From: Yokenella regensburgei ATCC 49455
Lineage (GTDB): Bacteria; Pseudomonadota; Gammaproteobacteria; Enterobacterales; Enterobacteriaceae
Length of the DNA stretch: 64,000 nt
Direction: 5' to 3'
NCBI RefSeq assembly: GCF_000735455.1
Contig: NZ_JMPS01000007.1
Location: 1-64,000, forward strand
The position numbers and the translations under genes were made by a program. Below the pieces are notes generated by a model. It was given only the letters and a program-made list of their open reading frames with translations, searched no databases and was not told where the DNA came from. This document shows positions 52,584 through 62,549 of this stretch, one piece after another (the first letter of the stretch is position 1; each line of letters starts with the position of its first letter).

Positions 52584-55112
52584 TTAGTTACTGCCGAACA
52601 TATCCTTGATCCAGCCCGCTACGCCATCGCTTTTATCCTGCTGCTGAGGCTGCTGCTGCGGCTGTTGCTGCTGTTGTTGCGGCTGAGAGGACGGCTCAAA
52701 CGGGTTGCCGTTCTGCGGCTGTGGTTGACTTTGCTGGCAAAGCTGGTCCGGATCCGTGGTCCAGACCGGCAGCATACGAGTACCGCCACCGCCGCAAACA
52801 AAGTTGCCGTTATCGTCAACGCCCATGCTGGCAATATCTTCCGGCGGCGTCAGATCCAGCGGGATCGGTGACTCGTTGGACAGATAGCGCTGGTAGATAG
52901 ACATCGCACCGCTGGCACCGTAGAGCTTCGTCGGCTGGTTGTTGTCACGACCAACCCAGGTGATCACCACTTCACGGCCGTCGATGCCGGCAAACCAGGT
53001 ATCGACGTTGTTGTTGGTGGTCCCGGTTTTCCCTGCCAGATGCAGGTTCGGGTACTTAGCGCCAAGCTGACGCCCGGTACCGCGCTGAACCACCTGCTGC
53101 ATGGTCCACAGCGTCATATACGCCGCCTGCGCAGGTACCGCACGCTCCGCCTGCGGATAGCTCTGGTACAGCACCGTACCATCTTCGCCAATCACCGAAC
53201 GCAGAGCAGAAAGCGTTGCGCGGTTACCGCCGCTGGCAATGGTCTGGAACGCCTGCGCCACTTCAATCGGCGTCAGGTTAAGTGCCCCCAGCAGCATGGC
53301 CGGCACGGCATTCAGCTGATCCTTCGGCGCCCCCAGTTTCAACCAGGTATCGGTAACCGCCGGGAGACCCAGCGCCATCCCGAGGTTAACGGTTGGCACG
53401 TTCATCGAACGGGTCAGCGCGTCCACCAGCATCACCTGACCGGTAAAGCGACGGTTATCGTTCTGTGGAGACCAGGTCTGACCGTTAGGCAGGCGAATAT
53501 CCACCGGCGCATCGGCGATCCAGGTATTCAGACGATAGCGGTTCGGCTGGCTTAGCGCGGTAAGATAGGTCGCCGGTTTTGCCAGAGAACCAATCGAACG
53601 ACGCGCCTGCATGGCACGGTTGTAACCCGCAAACTGCGGTTCCGCACCACCAACCATCGCCCGAACCTCACCGCTAAAGCGGTCGACGACCACCATCGCC
53701 GTCTCGAGATCGCTCAGCTTACGCTGTTTTTTCAGCTCCGGAATGCCGTCGGTTGCCGCTTTTTCTGCCGCATCCTGCGCGACCGAGTCGAAGGTGGTGA
53801 AGATCTTCACGCCGGAGAGATCTTTCACTTTATCGCCAAGCTTCGCCTGCAGCTCCTGGCGAACCATCTGCATAAAGGCTGGCTGTGGTGAGATAACCCC
53901 ACCGCGCGGCTGCACGCCAAGCGGGCGGGCGCTGAGCATGTCGTACAGCTCCTGGTCAATCACCTTCTGCTGCTGCAGCAGGCGCAGTACCAGGTTACGA
54001 CGTTCGAGCGCCAGCTTCGGATTACGCCACGGGTTGTAAATTGATGCCCCTTTCACCATGCCCACCAGCAGCGCCTGCTGATCGAGGCTCAGCTCTTCCA
54101 CCGGACGACCAAAGTAGTACAGGCTCGCCAGCGGGAAGCCGCGGATCTCGTTATCGCCACTCTGACCGAGGTACACCTCGTTCATATACAGCTCAAGGAT
54201 CCGGTCTTTGCTGTAGCGGGCATCCATGATAACCGCCATGTACGCTTCGTTGGCCTTACGCCAGTAGGAGCGTTCACTGGAGAGGAACAGGTTCTTCACC
54301 AGCTGCTGCGTCAGGGTACTCGCCCCTTGCACCGTGCGCCCTGCGGTCACGTTCGCCAGCACCGCTCGCCCGATGGAGTACAGGCTGATACCGTCGTGCT
54401 CATAGAAATGACGGTCTTCGGTGGCGATAAGCGTATCGACCAGCAGGTCCGGGAACCCGCTGCGCGGCACGAACAGGCGCTGCTCGCCGTTCGGCGAGGA
54501 CATCATGGTTATCAATCGCGGATCGAGTCGGAAGAACCCGAACTGGCGGTTGTTATCCATGTTGGTGATACTTTCCAGATGATCGCTATCGAAGTCCAGA
54601 CGCGCACGCACCTGCCCTTCTTTACTGTCCGGGAAGTCAAACGGACGGCGGATCATCTCAATGCTGTTAGCCTGCACCGTAAACTCGCCCGGGCGCGTCA
54701 TCGCGCTCACCTGGCGGTACTGGGAGGCCGTCAGCAGACGCACCATCTCGTTTTTACTGACCGGCATATCCGGCTCGAGGTTAACCATGCGGCCATATAC
54801 GGCGGCAGGTAACTGCCACACTTTACCGTCAATACGGCTACGAATTTTCTGGTCGAGGTAAACACCGTAAATGGCGATAAGCACCGCAAAGACGATGCCA
54901 AGCTTCACCAGGAACCAGAACCATCCGCGCTTACCACGAGGCTTACGCCCTTTGCCTTTCCCCTTACGCGGCATCGGCTCTTCATCCTCATCGTCATCAT
55001 CGTACTCGTCGTCATACTCTTCATCTCTGAGCCGACGACGGCTTATCTTTTGTTTCGCCGGACGTGAAGGTTTTCCTTTCCGTCCAATCGGCTCGCGGTC
55101 ATTCCCCGCCAT
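52584..55112 (-). CDS. mrcB: Penicillin-binding protein 1b
   Basis: PBP1b is a bifunctional class A enzyme that polymerises and cross-links peptidoglycan, activated by LpoB. The ATG at 55112 gives 842 residues (E. coli 844) and the same N-terminus ([10 protein letters not shown]). A basic and acidic cytoplasmic tail (1-65), one membrane segment (about 67-88), UB2H domain (about 109-200), glycosyltransferase ([12 protein letters not shown]) and transpeptidase follow. The Ser active site is in [13 protein letters not shown], with SMN and KTGTTNN motifs. The C-terminal 50 residues are Gln- and Pro-rich. fhuA follows downstream. Confidence 0.97.
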   Translation of the reverse strand: MAGNDREPIGRKGKPSRPAKQKISRRRLRDEEYDDEYDDDDEDEEPMPRKGKGKGRKPRGKRGWFWFLVKLGIVFAVLIAIYGVYLDQKIRSRIDGKVWQLPAAVYGRMVNLEPDMPVSKNEMVRLLTASQYRQVSAMTRPGEFTVQANSIEMIRRPFDFPDSKEGQVRARLDFDSDHLESITNMDNNRQFGFFRLDPRLITMMSSPNGEQRLFVPRSGFPDLLVDTLIATEDRHFYEHDGISLYSIGRAVLANVTAGRTVQGASTLTQQLVKNLFLSSERSYWRKANEAYMAVIMDARYSKDRILELYMNEVYLGQSGDNEIRGFPLASLYYFGRPVEELSLDQQALLVGMVKGASIYNPWRNPKLALERRNLVLRLLQQQKVIDQELYDMLSARPLGVQPRGGVISPQPAFMQMVRQELQAKLGDKVKDLSGVKIFTTFDSVAQDAAEKAATDGIPELKKQRKLSDLETAMVVVDRFSGEVRAMVGGAEPQFAGYNRAMQARRSIGSLAKPATYLTALSQPNRYRLNTWIADAPVDIRLPNGQTWSPQNDNRRFTGQVMLVDALTRSMNVPTVNLGMALGLPAVTDTWLKLGAPKDQLNAVPAMLLGALNLTPIEVAQAFQTIASGGNRATLSALRSVIGEDGTVLYQSYPQAERAVPAQAAYMTLWTMQQVVQRGTGRQLGAKYPNLHLAGKTGTTNNNVDTWFAGIDGREVVITWVGRDNNQPTKLYGASGAMSIYQRYLSNESPIPLDLTPPEDIASMGVDDNGNFVCGGGGTRMLPVWTTDPDQLCQQSQPQPQNGNPFEPSSQPQQQQQQPQQQPQQQDKSDGVAGWIKDMFGSN

Positions 55113-55199
55113 GCTTTTTCTCCGCATTTTCCAGGCATAACCGCCTGATTCTCATCTCTTTCATTTCGGCGAACCAGAAGAAATCTCTCAATTTTTCGC

Positions 55200-57629
55200 C
55201 TATGAATATTTCTTTGTGCGCCGGGTGGGCGCAGTATTTGCAGGATCGTCGGGCCATACATGCTTCGGGTAACGACCTTTCATCTCTTTCTGAACGTCGC
55301 GATAAGACCCTTTCCAGAACGCGCTGAGATCGCGGGTGACCTGCAGCGGACGCTGTGCCGGCGATAACAGCTCAAGCACCAGCGCCACACGCCCCTCGGC
55401 TATCGTTGGGGTCGTGGCTTCACCAAACATTTCCTGCATGCGCACCGCCAGAGCCGGAGGATTATCCTCATGATAACGTATTACGATTCGGCTTCCGGTG
55501 GGCACAGTGTAATGCGTGGGAAGCGAAGTCACCAGCCGCTGACGTAAAGACCATGGCAGCAGATTATGTAACGCTTCATGAATATTCACCGCCTTAAGCG
55601 CCCGCAGCGAGTGAACCCCGGTCAGCTGCGGCAGAAGCCAGCGCTCAAGCGAAGCCAGTAACGACGCGTCGTCAACCGCAGGCCACTCCTCTTCCGGCAG
55701 CCATTTTGCCGCGTTCATCAAACGCAGACGGAATTGCTCTGCCTCCGGCGTCCAGTTCAGCACCGAGAGCCCTTTGTCGCGGATGCCGTTAAGCATCGCC
55801 TGGTGCAGCTCCTCTTCCGAAGGTTTTGCCAGCGCCTGAGTCTTCACGGTTAACTCACCAATTCGCAGGCGGCGCCAGGCTTTTAACGTACCGCGCTCGT
55901 CGTCCCACTCAACGGTATCAGACTGGCTTAACAGCCACGGACAACGTGCGATCAGCACATCAACTTCTACCGGTAGCGCCTGCAGAATACGGGCATCCGC
56001 CGACTGGCTGCCCTGCAGCAGCAGTGGCGCAATCAACCATTCATGGCGGCCCAGCGCGTCGTCGGCGTCGAGCATTGCCCCCATACCGTTTGCAAGCTGG
56101 TAACGACCTTCCTGCCCCCGACGACGGGCAATACGGTCGGGAAACGCCCGCGCCAGCAGTGCCGGAAGCAGCTCAATATCCGCCTCACCCGGCGATCCAC
56201 CACGCCGTTTCGCGAGCTGCCGGGCGCGCTGCTGCCAGTTAGGCTGGTTGCGGGAAAAGGCATGAGCAAGATCCGTGCTGGCGTTTCGCGGCGGTTCTTC
56301 GAGGATCGCCACCGCCTTCGCCGCCGTGGCGATTTCATCGGCTCCCTCTGCCGCTACCAGCATCGCCGCCAGACGCGGATCGTTACCCTGCTCGGCCATC
56401 TTTCGGCCTTTCGCAGACAGACGTTCGCCTTCCAGCGCCTGTAGCTGCGCCAGCAGTCGGCGCGCCGCCGCAAGGTTGACCGCCGGAGGAAGATCGAGCC
56501 AGCTGAGCTGTGACGGTTCCTGACAGCCCCACTGTAAAAGCTCCAGCAGCAGCCCGGAGAGATCGCTTTGCAGGATCTCCGGCTCGCTTTGCGCCGCCGC
56601 CCGCTCGGCCTGCTCTTTGGCTATCAGGTGCAGACAAACACCCGGCTCCAGGCGCCCGGCACGCCCGGCGCGCTGGGTCATCGAAGCCTGGCTGATGCGC
56701 TGCGTGACCAGCCGCGTCAGCCCGGTGCGCACATCAAAACGTGCCACCCGTTCCTGCGCACTGTCGACAATCAGGCGAATACCTTCAATCGTCAGGCTGG
56801 TTTCCGCAATGTTGGTCGCCAGCACCACTTTACGCTTACCGGCAGGTGCAGGCAGAATCGCTTTCCGCTGCTCGCTGAGCGGCAAAGCACCGTACAGCGG
56901 GCACAGTAATGTATCGTCGGCAATGCGTGAGGCGAGCTGTTCCTGCACGCGCAGAATTTCCCCTACTCCCGGTAAAAACAGCAGCAGAGATCCGGATTCA
57001 TGACGTAATAGTTCGGCCGTGGCGATAGCAATCGCCTCGTCGGCGCGCTGATGCGCCGCCAGTGGTTGATAGCGGCGCTCCACCGGGTAGCTTCGCCCCT
57101 CGGAGATAATGGTCGGCGCCTCTGGCAGCAGCTGCTGCAGACGATCGTTATCGAGCGTCGCCGACATGATGAGCAGCTTAAGCGTGTCCCGCAGCCCCTG
57201 CTGAACGTCGAGCAGCAGCGCCAGCGCGAGATCTGCCTGCAGGCTACGCTCGTGGAACTCATCGAGGATCACAAGCCCCACGCCGTTCAGCTCTGGATCG
57301 TGCTGCAACATGCGCGTCAGGATCCCCTCCGTTACCACTTCAAGGCGGGTATCCGGGCCAGTGCAGCTCTCGGCACGCATCCGGTAGCCGATGGTTTGTC
57401 CGGTTTTTTCACCGAGCTGTTCTGCCAGCCGCTCCGCGACGTTACGCGCCGCCAGCCGACGTGGCTCAAGGAGGATAATTTTACCTTGAATGTTGCCCTG
57501 AGCCAGAATTTGCAGCGGCAGCCACGTCGATTTCCCCGCGCCGGTGGGCGCGTTGAGCAAGACCTGCGGCGCATGACTCAGCGCCTGAAGAAGTTCGGGA
57601 AGGACTGTAGCAACCGGTAACAGGGACAC
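55200..57629 (-). CDS. hrpB: ATP-dependent RNA helicase HrpB
   Basis: HrpB is a DEAH-type helicase with unclear role in E. coli RNA metabolism. I start it at the GTG at 57629 because it gives 809 residues, exactly the E. coli length, and GGAG lies about 7 bases upstream. A longer in-frame reading to 57680 is less likely. Walker A is PTGAGKS near 28-34, the DEFH box (DEFHERS) replaces DEAH, and SAT and QRAGRAGR motifs are clear. HA2 and C-terminal HrpB domains follow. It is divergent from thpR. Confidence 0.95.
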   Translation of the reverse strand: MSLLPVATVLPELLQALSHAPQVLLNAPTGAGKSTWLPLQILAQGNIQGKIILLEPRRLAARNVAERLAEQLGEKTGQTIGYRMRAESCTGPDTRLEVVTEGILTRMLQHDPELNGVGLVILDEFHERSLQADLALALLLDVQQGLRDTLKLLIMSATLDNDRLQQLLPEAPTIISEGRSYPVERRYQPLAAHQRADEAIAIATAELLRHESGSLLLFLPGVGEILRVQEQLASRIADDTLLCPLYGALPLSEQRKAILPAPAGKRKVVLATNIAETSLTIEGIRLIVDSAQERVARFDVRTGLTRLVTQRISQASMTQRAGRAGRLEPGVCLHLIAKEQAERAAAQSEPEILQSDLSGLLLELLQWGCQEPSQLSWLDLPPAVNLAAARRLLAQLQALEGERLSAKGRKMAEQGNDPRLAAMLVAAEGADEIATAAKAVAILEEPPRNASTDLAHAFSRNQPNWQQRARQLAKRRGGSPGEADIELLPALLARAFPDRIARRRGQEGRYQLANGMGAMLDADDALGRHEWLIAPLLLQGSQSADARILQALPVEVDVLIARCPWLLSQSDTVEWDDERGTLKAWRRLRIGELTVKTQALAKPSEEELHQAMLNGIRDKGLSVLNWTPEAEQFRLRLMNAAKWLPEEEWPAVDDASLLASLERWLLPQLTGVHSLRALKAVNIHEALHNLLPWSLRQRLVTSLPTHYTVPTGSRIVIRYHEDNPPALAVRMQEMFGEATTPTIAEGRVALVLELLSPAQRPLQVTRDLSAFWKGSYRDVQKEMKGRYPKHVWPDDPANTAPTRRTKKYS

Positions 57630-57702
57630 AAAACGCTCCGAAGAGTTAACATTCAGGGTCATGCATTGTAGCATCGCCATAAATGATTACCGAGAAACCG
57701 AG

Positions 57703-58233
57703 ATGTCAGAGCCAAAACGGCTGTTCTTTGCCGTTGAAATACCGGGCAATATTCAACGACAGATTGTCCGCTGGCGCGCCGGGCAGTTTCCGCCCGAAGC
57801 CGGCCGCCCGATCGCGGCGGCAAATCTGCACATCACGCTGGCCTTTTTAGGTGAAGTGAGCGCGGAAAAGCAGCAGGCGCTCGCCGCAATGGCCGGACGT
57901 ATTCGCCAGCCCGGGTTTACCCTGCATCTTGACGATGCCGGACAGTGGCTACGATCCCGCGTGGTGTGGCTTGGCACCCGCCAGCCGCCCCGGGGATTGC
58001 TGCAGCTTGCCAGTATGCTTCGCGCCCAGGCGGCCCGCAGCGGTTGCTACCAAAGCCCGCAGCCATTTCACCCGCACCTTACTCTGCTGCGTGATGCAGG
58101 CCACGCGGTAAGCATTCCACCGCCGGGCTTTCACTGGCAGGTGCCGGTGAACGAGTTTGTGCTGTATGAATCGTCGTATTCACAAGGACGCACCCGTTAC
58201 ACCCCGCTTCAGCGCTGGACATTAACCGAATAA
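57703..58233 (+). CDS. thpR: RNA 2',3'-cyclic 3'-phosphodiesterase
   Basis: ThpR (LigT) is a 2H-family phosphoesterase that can open 2',3'-cyclic phosphates and joins tRNA halves in reverse. I use the ATG at 57703, giving 176 residues, as in E. coli. The two catalytic HxTx motifs are HITL at 43-46 and HLTL at 125-128. The ribosome site is weak (only a short GAG close to the start), suggesting low expression. It leads into sfsA 11 bases on and is divergent from hrpB. Confidence 0.95.
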   Translation: MSEPKRLFFAVEIPGNIQRQIVRWRAGQFPPEAGRPIAAANLHITLAFLGEVSAEKQQALAAMAGRIRQPGFTLHLDDAGQWLRSRVVWLGTRQPPRGLLQLASMLRAQAARSGCYQSPQPFHPHLTLLRDAGHAVSIPPPGFHWQVPVNEFVLYESSYSQGRTRYTPLQRWTLTE

Positions 58234-58244
58234 CAGGACACGTG

Positions 58245-58949
58245 ATGCAATTTTCGCCCCCATTACAATCCGCTACGCTCATCAAACGCTATAAACGCTT
58301 TCTTGCCGACGTGATGACGCCAGCGGGCGAAACCCTCACCCTGCACTGCCCCAATACCGGTGCAATGACCGGTTGCGCTACGCCGGGAGATACCGTCTGG
58401 TATTCCACATCAGATAATCCTAAACGCAAATATGCGCATACATGGGAAATAACGCAGACCCAGCAAGGCGCCTTTATTTGTGTTAATACTTTACGCGCCA
58501 ATATGTTAGTGAAAGAAGCATTACAGAATGATGTCATTGCTCCGCTCACAGGATATAGCGTGCTGAAAAGCGAAGTAAAATATGGCGAAGAACGAAGTCG
58601 AATTGATTTTTTGCTACAGGCAGATGACGGTCGTAACTGCTATATTGAAGTGAAATCGGTAACGTTGGCGGAAAATGAGTACGGTTATTTCCCGGACGCG
58701 GTGACTGAAAGGGGTCAAAAGCATCTTCGGGAGCTCATGAGCGTGGTAGCCGCAGGCGATCGCGCTGTGGTTTTTTTTGCAGTGCTTCACTCGGCCATTA
58801 CCTGTTTTTCACCTGCGCGCCACATCGATGCGAAATACGCGCAATTGTTGAATGAGGCAAAAAACAAAGGGGTTGAAATTCTGGCATTTAAAGCGGAACT
58901 TTCTGCCGATATGATGACTCTCAATGAGCCTATACCCGTCGTGTTATAA
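58245..58949 (+). CDS. sfsA: Sugar fermentation stimulation protein A
   Basis: SfsA was found as a stimulator of maltose use with CRP* and may bind DNA. I choose the ATG at 58245 (234 residues, AGGA six bases ahead) over the adjacent GTG at 58242. The N-terminal half looks OB-like; the C-terminal half has an acidic-acidic-lysine pattern (RIDFLLQ, YIEVKSV) that resembles a PD-(D/E)XK nuclease core. The nuclease link is inference. The middle of the gene is visibly richer in A and T than the genes beside it. It follows thpR and precedes dksA. Confidence 0.95.
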   Translation: MQFSPPLQSATLIKRYKRFLADVMTPAGETLTLHCPNTGAMTGCATPGDTVWYSTSDNPKRKYAHTWEITQTQQGAFICVNTLRANMLVKEALQNDVIAPLTGYSVLKSEVKYGEERSRIDFLLQADDGRNCYIEVKSVTLAENEYGYFPDAVTERGQKHLRELMSVVAAGDRAVVFFAVLHSAITCFSPARHIDAKYAQLLNEAKNKGVEILAFKAELSADMMTLNEPIPVVL

Positions 58950-59027
58950 CGACGAACAATAAGTGTGCTGGTCGCGTGCGCAAATACGCTTTTCCTCACA
59001 GGGTTGTCAAGTGTAACGTTTAGATAA

Positions 59028-59056
59028 TTGCTATCCGGAAAAGCATCTGCTATTTA
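59028..59056 (+). promoter_or_regulatory. Possible dksA promoter
   Basis: TTGCTA (59028-59033), 17 bases, then TATTTA (59051-59056), followed by GC-rich AGCGGCC. It lies 58 bases ahead of the dksA start. A second TTGTCA at 59004-59009 has no good -10 at the usual distance. The call is by inspection only. Confidence 0.4.
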
Positions 59057-59114
59057 TAGCGGCCTGATTTTTCCCCCACCTGGGGATCGATAGTGCGTGT
59101 TAAGGAGAAGCAAC

Positions 59115-59570
59115 ATGCAAGAAGGGCAAAACCGTAAAACATCGTCCCTGAGTATTCTCGCCATCGCTGGGGTGGAGCCGTATCAAGAGAAACCGGGCGA
59201 AGAGTATATGAACGAAGCCCAGCTGGCGCACTTCAGACGTATTCTTGAAGCATGGCGTAATCAACTCAGGGATGAAGTCGATCGCACCGTTACTCATATG
59301 CAGGATGAAGCTGCTAACTTCCCGGATCCGGTGGACCGTGCCGCACAGGAAGAAGAGTTCAGCCTCGAACTGCGTAACCGTGACCGCGAGCGCAAACTGA
59401 TCAAAAAGATTGAAAAAACGCTGAAGAAAGTCGAAGACGAAGATTTCGGCTACTGCGAATCCTGCGGTGTTGAAATCGGGATCCGCCGTCTGGAAGCGCG
59501 TCCGACAGCCGATCTGTGCATCGACTGCAAAACGCTGGCTGAAATCCGCGAAAAACAGATGGCCGGTTAA
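59115..59570 (+). CDS. dksA: RNA polymerase-binding transcription factor DksA
   Basis: DksA binds the RNA polymerase secondary channel and, with ppGpp, lowers rRNA and raises amino-acid promoters. It has 151 residues as in E. coli, starting at the ATG at 59115 with AAGGAGA seven bases upstream. The coiled-coil tip residues Asp71 and Asp74 are kept, as are the zinc-finger Cys114, Cys117, Cys135 and Cys138. It should regulate the rRNA and rpsB promoters in this same window. gluQ follows after 57 bases and a hairpin. Confidence 0.98.
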   Translation: MQEGQNRKTSSLSILAIAGVEPYQEKPGEEYMNEAQLAHFRRILEAWRNQLRDEVDRTVTHMQDEAANFPDPVDRAAQEEEFSLELRNRDRERKLIKKIEKTLKKVEDEDFGYCESCGVEIGIRRLEARPTADLCIDCKTLAEIREKQMAG

Positions 59571-59592
59571 TTCCAGCCCTGTAGACCATCTA

Positions 59593-59615
59593 AAGGCGGG
59601 AGTCTCTCCCGCCTT
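59593..59615 (+). terminator. Hairpin between dksA and gluQ
   Basis: AAGGCGGGAG (59593-59602) pairs with CTCCCGCCTT (59606-59615) over a 3-base TCT loop, a perfect 10-base stem. There is no T-run and gluQ starts 12 bases further, so it is more likely an attenuator or RNA end-stabiliser than a full terminator. Confidence 0.65.
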
Positions 59616-59627
59616 GTAACCACAACT

Positions 59628-60518
59628 ATGTCTGAATCACACTATATTGGGCGCTTTGCGCCATCTCCCTCCGGTGAATTACACTTCGGCTCTTTAATTG
59701 CCGCGCTTGGCAGCTACCTGCAGGCCCGCGCGAATCACGGTACCTGGCTGGTACGTATCGAAGATATCGATCCTCCACGTGAAGTTCCCGGTGCGGCAGA
59801 GTCCATCCTGCGTCAGCTGGAACATTACGGTCTTCACTGGGATGGTGACGTCCTCTGGCAATCCCAACGACACGACGCCTACCGCGACGCGCTTGCCTGG
59901 CTTGCTGAACAGGGGCTTAGCTATTACTGCGCCTGTACGCGTGCCCGAATTCAGAGCCTCGGCGGCATCTACGACGGTCACTGCCGTGATTTAGGGTTAG
60001 GCCCTGAAAATGCAGCGCTACGCCTGCGTCAGCAGCAACCCGTGCTACGCTTTGACGATAAGCTACGTGGTGAAATTACTGCCGACGCCGCCCTCGCACG
60101 CGAAGATTTTATTATTCATCGCCGCGACGGTTTATTTGCCTATAACCTGGCGGTAGTGGTCGACGACCATTTCCAGGGGGTGACGGAAATTGTGCGCGGC
60201 GCCGATCTTATCGAACCGACCGTGCGACAGATTTCGCTCTATCACCATTTTGGCTGGCAGGCTCCCGATTATATTCACCTGCCGCTGGCGCTGAATCACG
60301 ATGGCAATAAGCTATCGAAACAGAACCATGCCCCGGCGCTGCCGAATGGCGATCCGCGTCCCGAGCTGATTAAGGCACTGGCGTTTCTACAGCAGGATAT
60401 TATTGAAGAGTGGCGGGATATGAGCGTTGAAGCGCTGCTTAAAAATGCGGTGGCTAACTGGGATCTTTCGGCGGTACCGGAAATCCATCATTCTCAAACG
60501 CGTTTTGCTGAGCTATGA
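59628..60518 (+). CDS. gluQ: Glutamyl-queuosine tRNA(Asp) synthetase
   Basis: GluQ-RS attaches glutamate to the queuosine base of tRNA-Asp, not to a 3' end. It has 296 residues and resembles a GluRS catalytic domain with no anticodon-binding domain. The HIGH-like motif is [11 protein letters not shown] near 12-22, and the KMSKS-like motif is KLSKQN. The zinc cysteines are in [11 protein letters not shown] and DGHC, with Tyr also contributing. It lies after dksA, as in most enterobacteria, and before a large hairpin upstream of pcnB. Confidence 0.96.
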   Translation: MSESHYIGRFAPSPSGELHFGSLIAALGSYLQARANHGTWLVRIEDIDPPREVPGAAESILRQLEHYGLHWDGDVLWQSQRHDAYRDALAWLAEQGLSYYCACTRARIQSLGGIYDGHCRDLGLGPENAALRLRQQQPVLRFDDKLRGEITADAALAREDFIIHRRDGLFAYNLAVVVDDHFQGVTEIVRGADLIEPTVRQISLYHHFGWQAPDYIHLPLALNHDGNKLSKQNHAPALPNGDPRPELIKALAFLQQDIIEEWRDMSVEALLKNAVANWDLSAVPEIHHSQTRFAEL

Positions 60519-60547
60519 TTAGCCGCTATTTTTTGTCCGAATCCCGA

Positions 60548-60587
60548 CTGCGTCCCGCCATTGGTCTCGCACAATGACGGGACGCAG
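60548..60587. repeat. 15-bp hairpin in the gluQ-pcnB gap
   Basis: CTGCGTCCCG (60548-60557) pairs with CGGGACGCAG (60578-60587), and CATTG (60559-60563) with CAATG (60572-60576), one C-A mismatch between them and an 8-base loop. No T-run follows. It lies 26 bases before the pcnB start codon. It is strong enough to end or stabilise the gluQ RNA or to affect pcnB expression. Confidence 0.8.
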
Positions 60588-60613
60588 CCTGTATACAACT
60601 ACCGAGGTGTAAC

Positions 60614-62008
60614 ATTTTTACCCGAGTCGCTAATTTTTGCCGCAAGGTGCTAAGCCGTGAGGAGAGCGAGGCTGAACTCGTCGTCGCCAGACCCAGGATG
60701 ACTATCATCCCGCGTGAGCAGCATGCTATTTCCCGCAAAGATATCAGTGAAAATGCCCTCAAGGTTCTCTACCGCCTGAACAAGGCAGGCTATGAAGCTT
60801 ACCTTGTAGGTGGTGGTGTGCGTGATTTACTGCTGGGCAAAAAACCAAAAGATTTCGATGTGACAACCAGCGCAACGCCAGACCAGGTGCGTAAACTATT
60901 CCGCAACTGCCGTCTTGTTGGCCGTCGCTTCCGCCTGGCTCACGTCATGTTCGGCCCTGAAATTATCGAAGTGGCGACGTTCCGTGGCCACCACGATGGC
61001 TCGCCTGACGATCGCGCTACCTCCCAGCGCGGCCAGAACGGCATGCTGCTGCGCGATAATATCTTCGGCTCCATTGAGGAAGATGCGCAGCGCCGCGATT
61101 TCACCATCAACAGTCTCTACTACAGCGTGGCGGATTTCACGGTTCGCGATTACGTCGGTGGTATGCAGGATCTGCAGGACGGCATCATCCGTCTGATTGG
61201 CAATCCAGAAACCCGCTATCGTGAAGACCCGGTGCGTATGCTGCGTGCCGTGCGTTTTGCCGCCAAGCTGAACATGCGGATCAGCCCGGAAACCGCCGAG
61301 CCTATTCCACGCCTGGCAACGCTGATGAACGACGTGCCGCCGGCTCGTTTGTTTGAAGAGTCGCTGAAGCTGCTGCAGGCGGGTTACGGTTTTGAAACCT
61401 ACCGCGGACTTCGCGAATGCAATCTGTTCCAGCCGCTGTTCCCGACCATCTCGCGTTATTTCACCGAGAATGGCGACAGCCCGATGGAACGCATCATTGC
61501 CCAGGTACTGAAAAACACCGATAACCGCATTCACAACGATATGCGCGTTAACCCGGCGTTCCTGTTTGCGGCAATGTTCTGGTATCCGCTGCTGGAAATG
61601 GCGCAGAAGATTGCCCAGGAGAGCGGCCTCGCTTACTACGATGCCTTCGCCCTGGCCGCAAACGATGTGCTGGACGAAGCCTGTCGCTCAATTGCGATCC
61701 CGAAACGCATTACTACGCTGGTTCGTGATATCTGGCAGCTGCAGCTGCGCATGTCTCGCCGTCAGGGTAAACGCGCCTGGAAGCTGATGGAGCATCCGAA
61801 ATTCCGTGCCGCCTACGATCTGCTGGCACTGCGCGCCGAAGCCGAGAGCAACGCCGAACTGCAGCGCCTGGCGCAGTGGTGGGGTGAGTTCCAGGTCTCC
61901 GCGCCACCGACGCAGAAAGATATGCTGGACGATTTGGGCGATGAGCCCGCCGCTCGCCGCCGTCATCGCCGCCCACGTAAACGCGCACCGCGTCAGGGCA
62001 GCGCGTGA
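60614..62008 (+). CDS. pcnB: Poly(A) polymerase I
   Basis: PcnB adds poly(A) tails to RNA, promoting decay, and sets copy number of ColE1-type plasmids. The best start is an ATT at 60614: GAGGT (60604-60608) is 5 bases ahead, and the 11 codons that follow ([11 protein letters not shown]) match the E. coli N-terminus, where AUU initiation is known. The first ATG/GTG alternative is GTG at 60647. This gives 464 residues. The nucleotidyltransferase motif GGG (66-68) and DFD (Asp80, Asp82) are present, and the tail is Arg-rich. It overlaps folK as GTGA. Confidence 0.95.
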   Translation: MFTRVANFCRKVLSREESEAELVVARPRMTIIPREQHAISRKDISENALKVLYRLNKAGYEAYLVGGGVRDLLLGKKPKDFDVTTSATPDQVRKLFRNCRLVGRRFRLAHVMFGPEIIEVATFRGHHDGSPDDRATSQRGQNGMLLRDNIFGSIEEDAQRRDFTINSLYYSVADFTVRDYVGGMQDLQDGIIRLIGNPETRYREDPVRMLRAVRFAAKLNMRISPETAEPIPRLATLMNDVPPARLFEESLKLLQAGYGFETYRGLRECNLFQPLFPTISRYFTENGDSPMERIIAQVLKNTDNRIHNDMRVNPAFLFAAMFWYPLLEMAQKIAQESGLAYYDAFALAANDVLDEACRSIAIPKRITTLVRDIWQLQLRMSRRQGKRAWKLMEHPKFRAAYDLLALRAEAESNAELQRLAQWWGEFQVSAPPTQKDMLDDLGDEPAARRRHRRPRKRAPRQGSA

Positions 62009-62484
62009 GTCTGGTTTATATTGCACTCGGCAGCAATCTGGCCTCACCGCTGGACCAGGTTAACGCTGCCATTGCCGCACTGGGCGAAATCCCGGAGAGC
62101 CGCGTCGTTGCGCTCTCCTCGTTTTATCGTACACCGCCGCTGGGGCCGCAGGATCAACCCGATTACCTGAACGCCGCCGTGGCGCTGGAAACCGCCCTGT
62201 CCCCAGAAGCGCTGCTGGATAACACGCAGCGCATTGAGCTGCAGCAGGGTCGCGTTCGTAAAGCCGAACGCTGGGGGCCACGTACCCTCGATCTCGATAT
62301 CATGCTCTTTGGCCAGCAGGTTCTGGACACCCCGCGCCTGACCGTGCCGCATTACGACATGAAAAACCGCGGCTTTATGCTCTGGCCGCTGTTTGAAATC
62401 GCGCCTGAACTCACCTTCCCGGACGGCACAACCCTTGCCGCCATCCTGAAACAGCTGAATAGCGCACAACCTGCCCACTGGTAA
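62005..62484 (+). CDS. folK: 7,8-dihydro-6-hydroxymethylpterin pyrophosphokinase
   Basis: HPPK transfers pyrophosphate from ATP to the pterin alcohol ahead of FolP in folate synthesis. It has 159 residues, the E. coli length. Signature segments are ALGSNL near the N-terminus, and [12 protein letters not shown] around 90-101, in which the two Asp bind magnesium. It begins with GTG overlapping the pcnB stop (GTGA), so translation is coupled to pcnB. panB follows 65 bases on with its own likely promoter. Confidence 0.97.
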   Translation: MSLVYIALGSNLASPLDQVNAAIAALGEIPESRVVALSSFYRTPPLGPQDQPDYLNAAVALETALSPEALLDNTQRIELQQGRVRKAERWGPRTLDLDIMLFGQQVLDTPRLTVPHYDMKNRGFMLWPLFEIAPELTFPDGTTLAAILKQLNSAQPAHW

Positions 62485-62486
62485 AC

Positions 62487-62514
62487 TTGTCCCCCCGGGA
62501 GTTGCTGATACAAT
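62487..62514 (+). promoter_or_regulatory. Likely panBC promoter
   Basis: TTGTCC (62487-62492), 16 bases, TACAAT (62509-62514), with TGA immediately before the -10 forming an extended -10. It lies 35 bases ahead of the panB start and begins just past folK, allowing panBC to be expressed apart from pcnB-folK. Confidence 0.6.
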
Positions 62515-62549
62515 GCCGCAAGATTCGGCCTTAGTAATCAGGAACTCCT

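Noticed and set aside
52620-52740. A CTG/TTG microsatellite near 52640-52680
   Set aside because: It is coding: it makes the Gln-rich tail of PBP1b, and it is not an intergenic repeat array.
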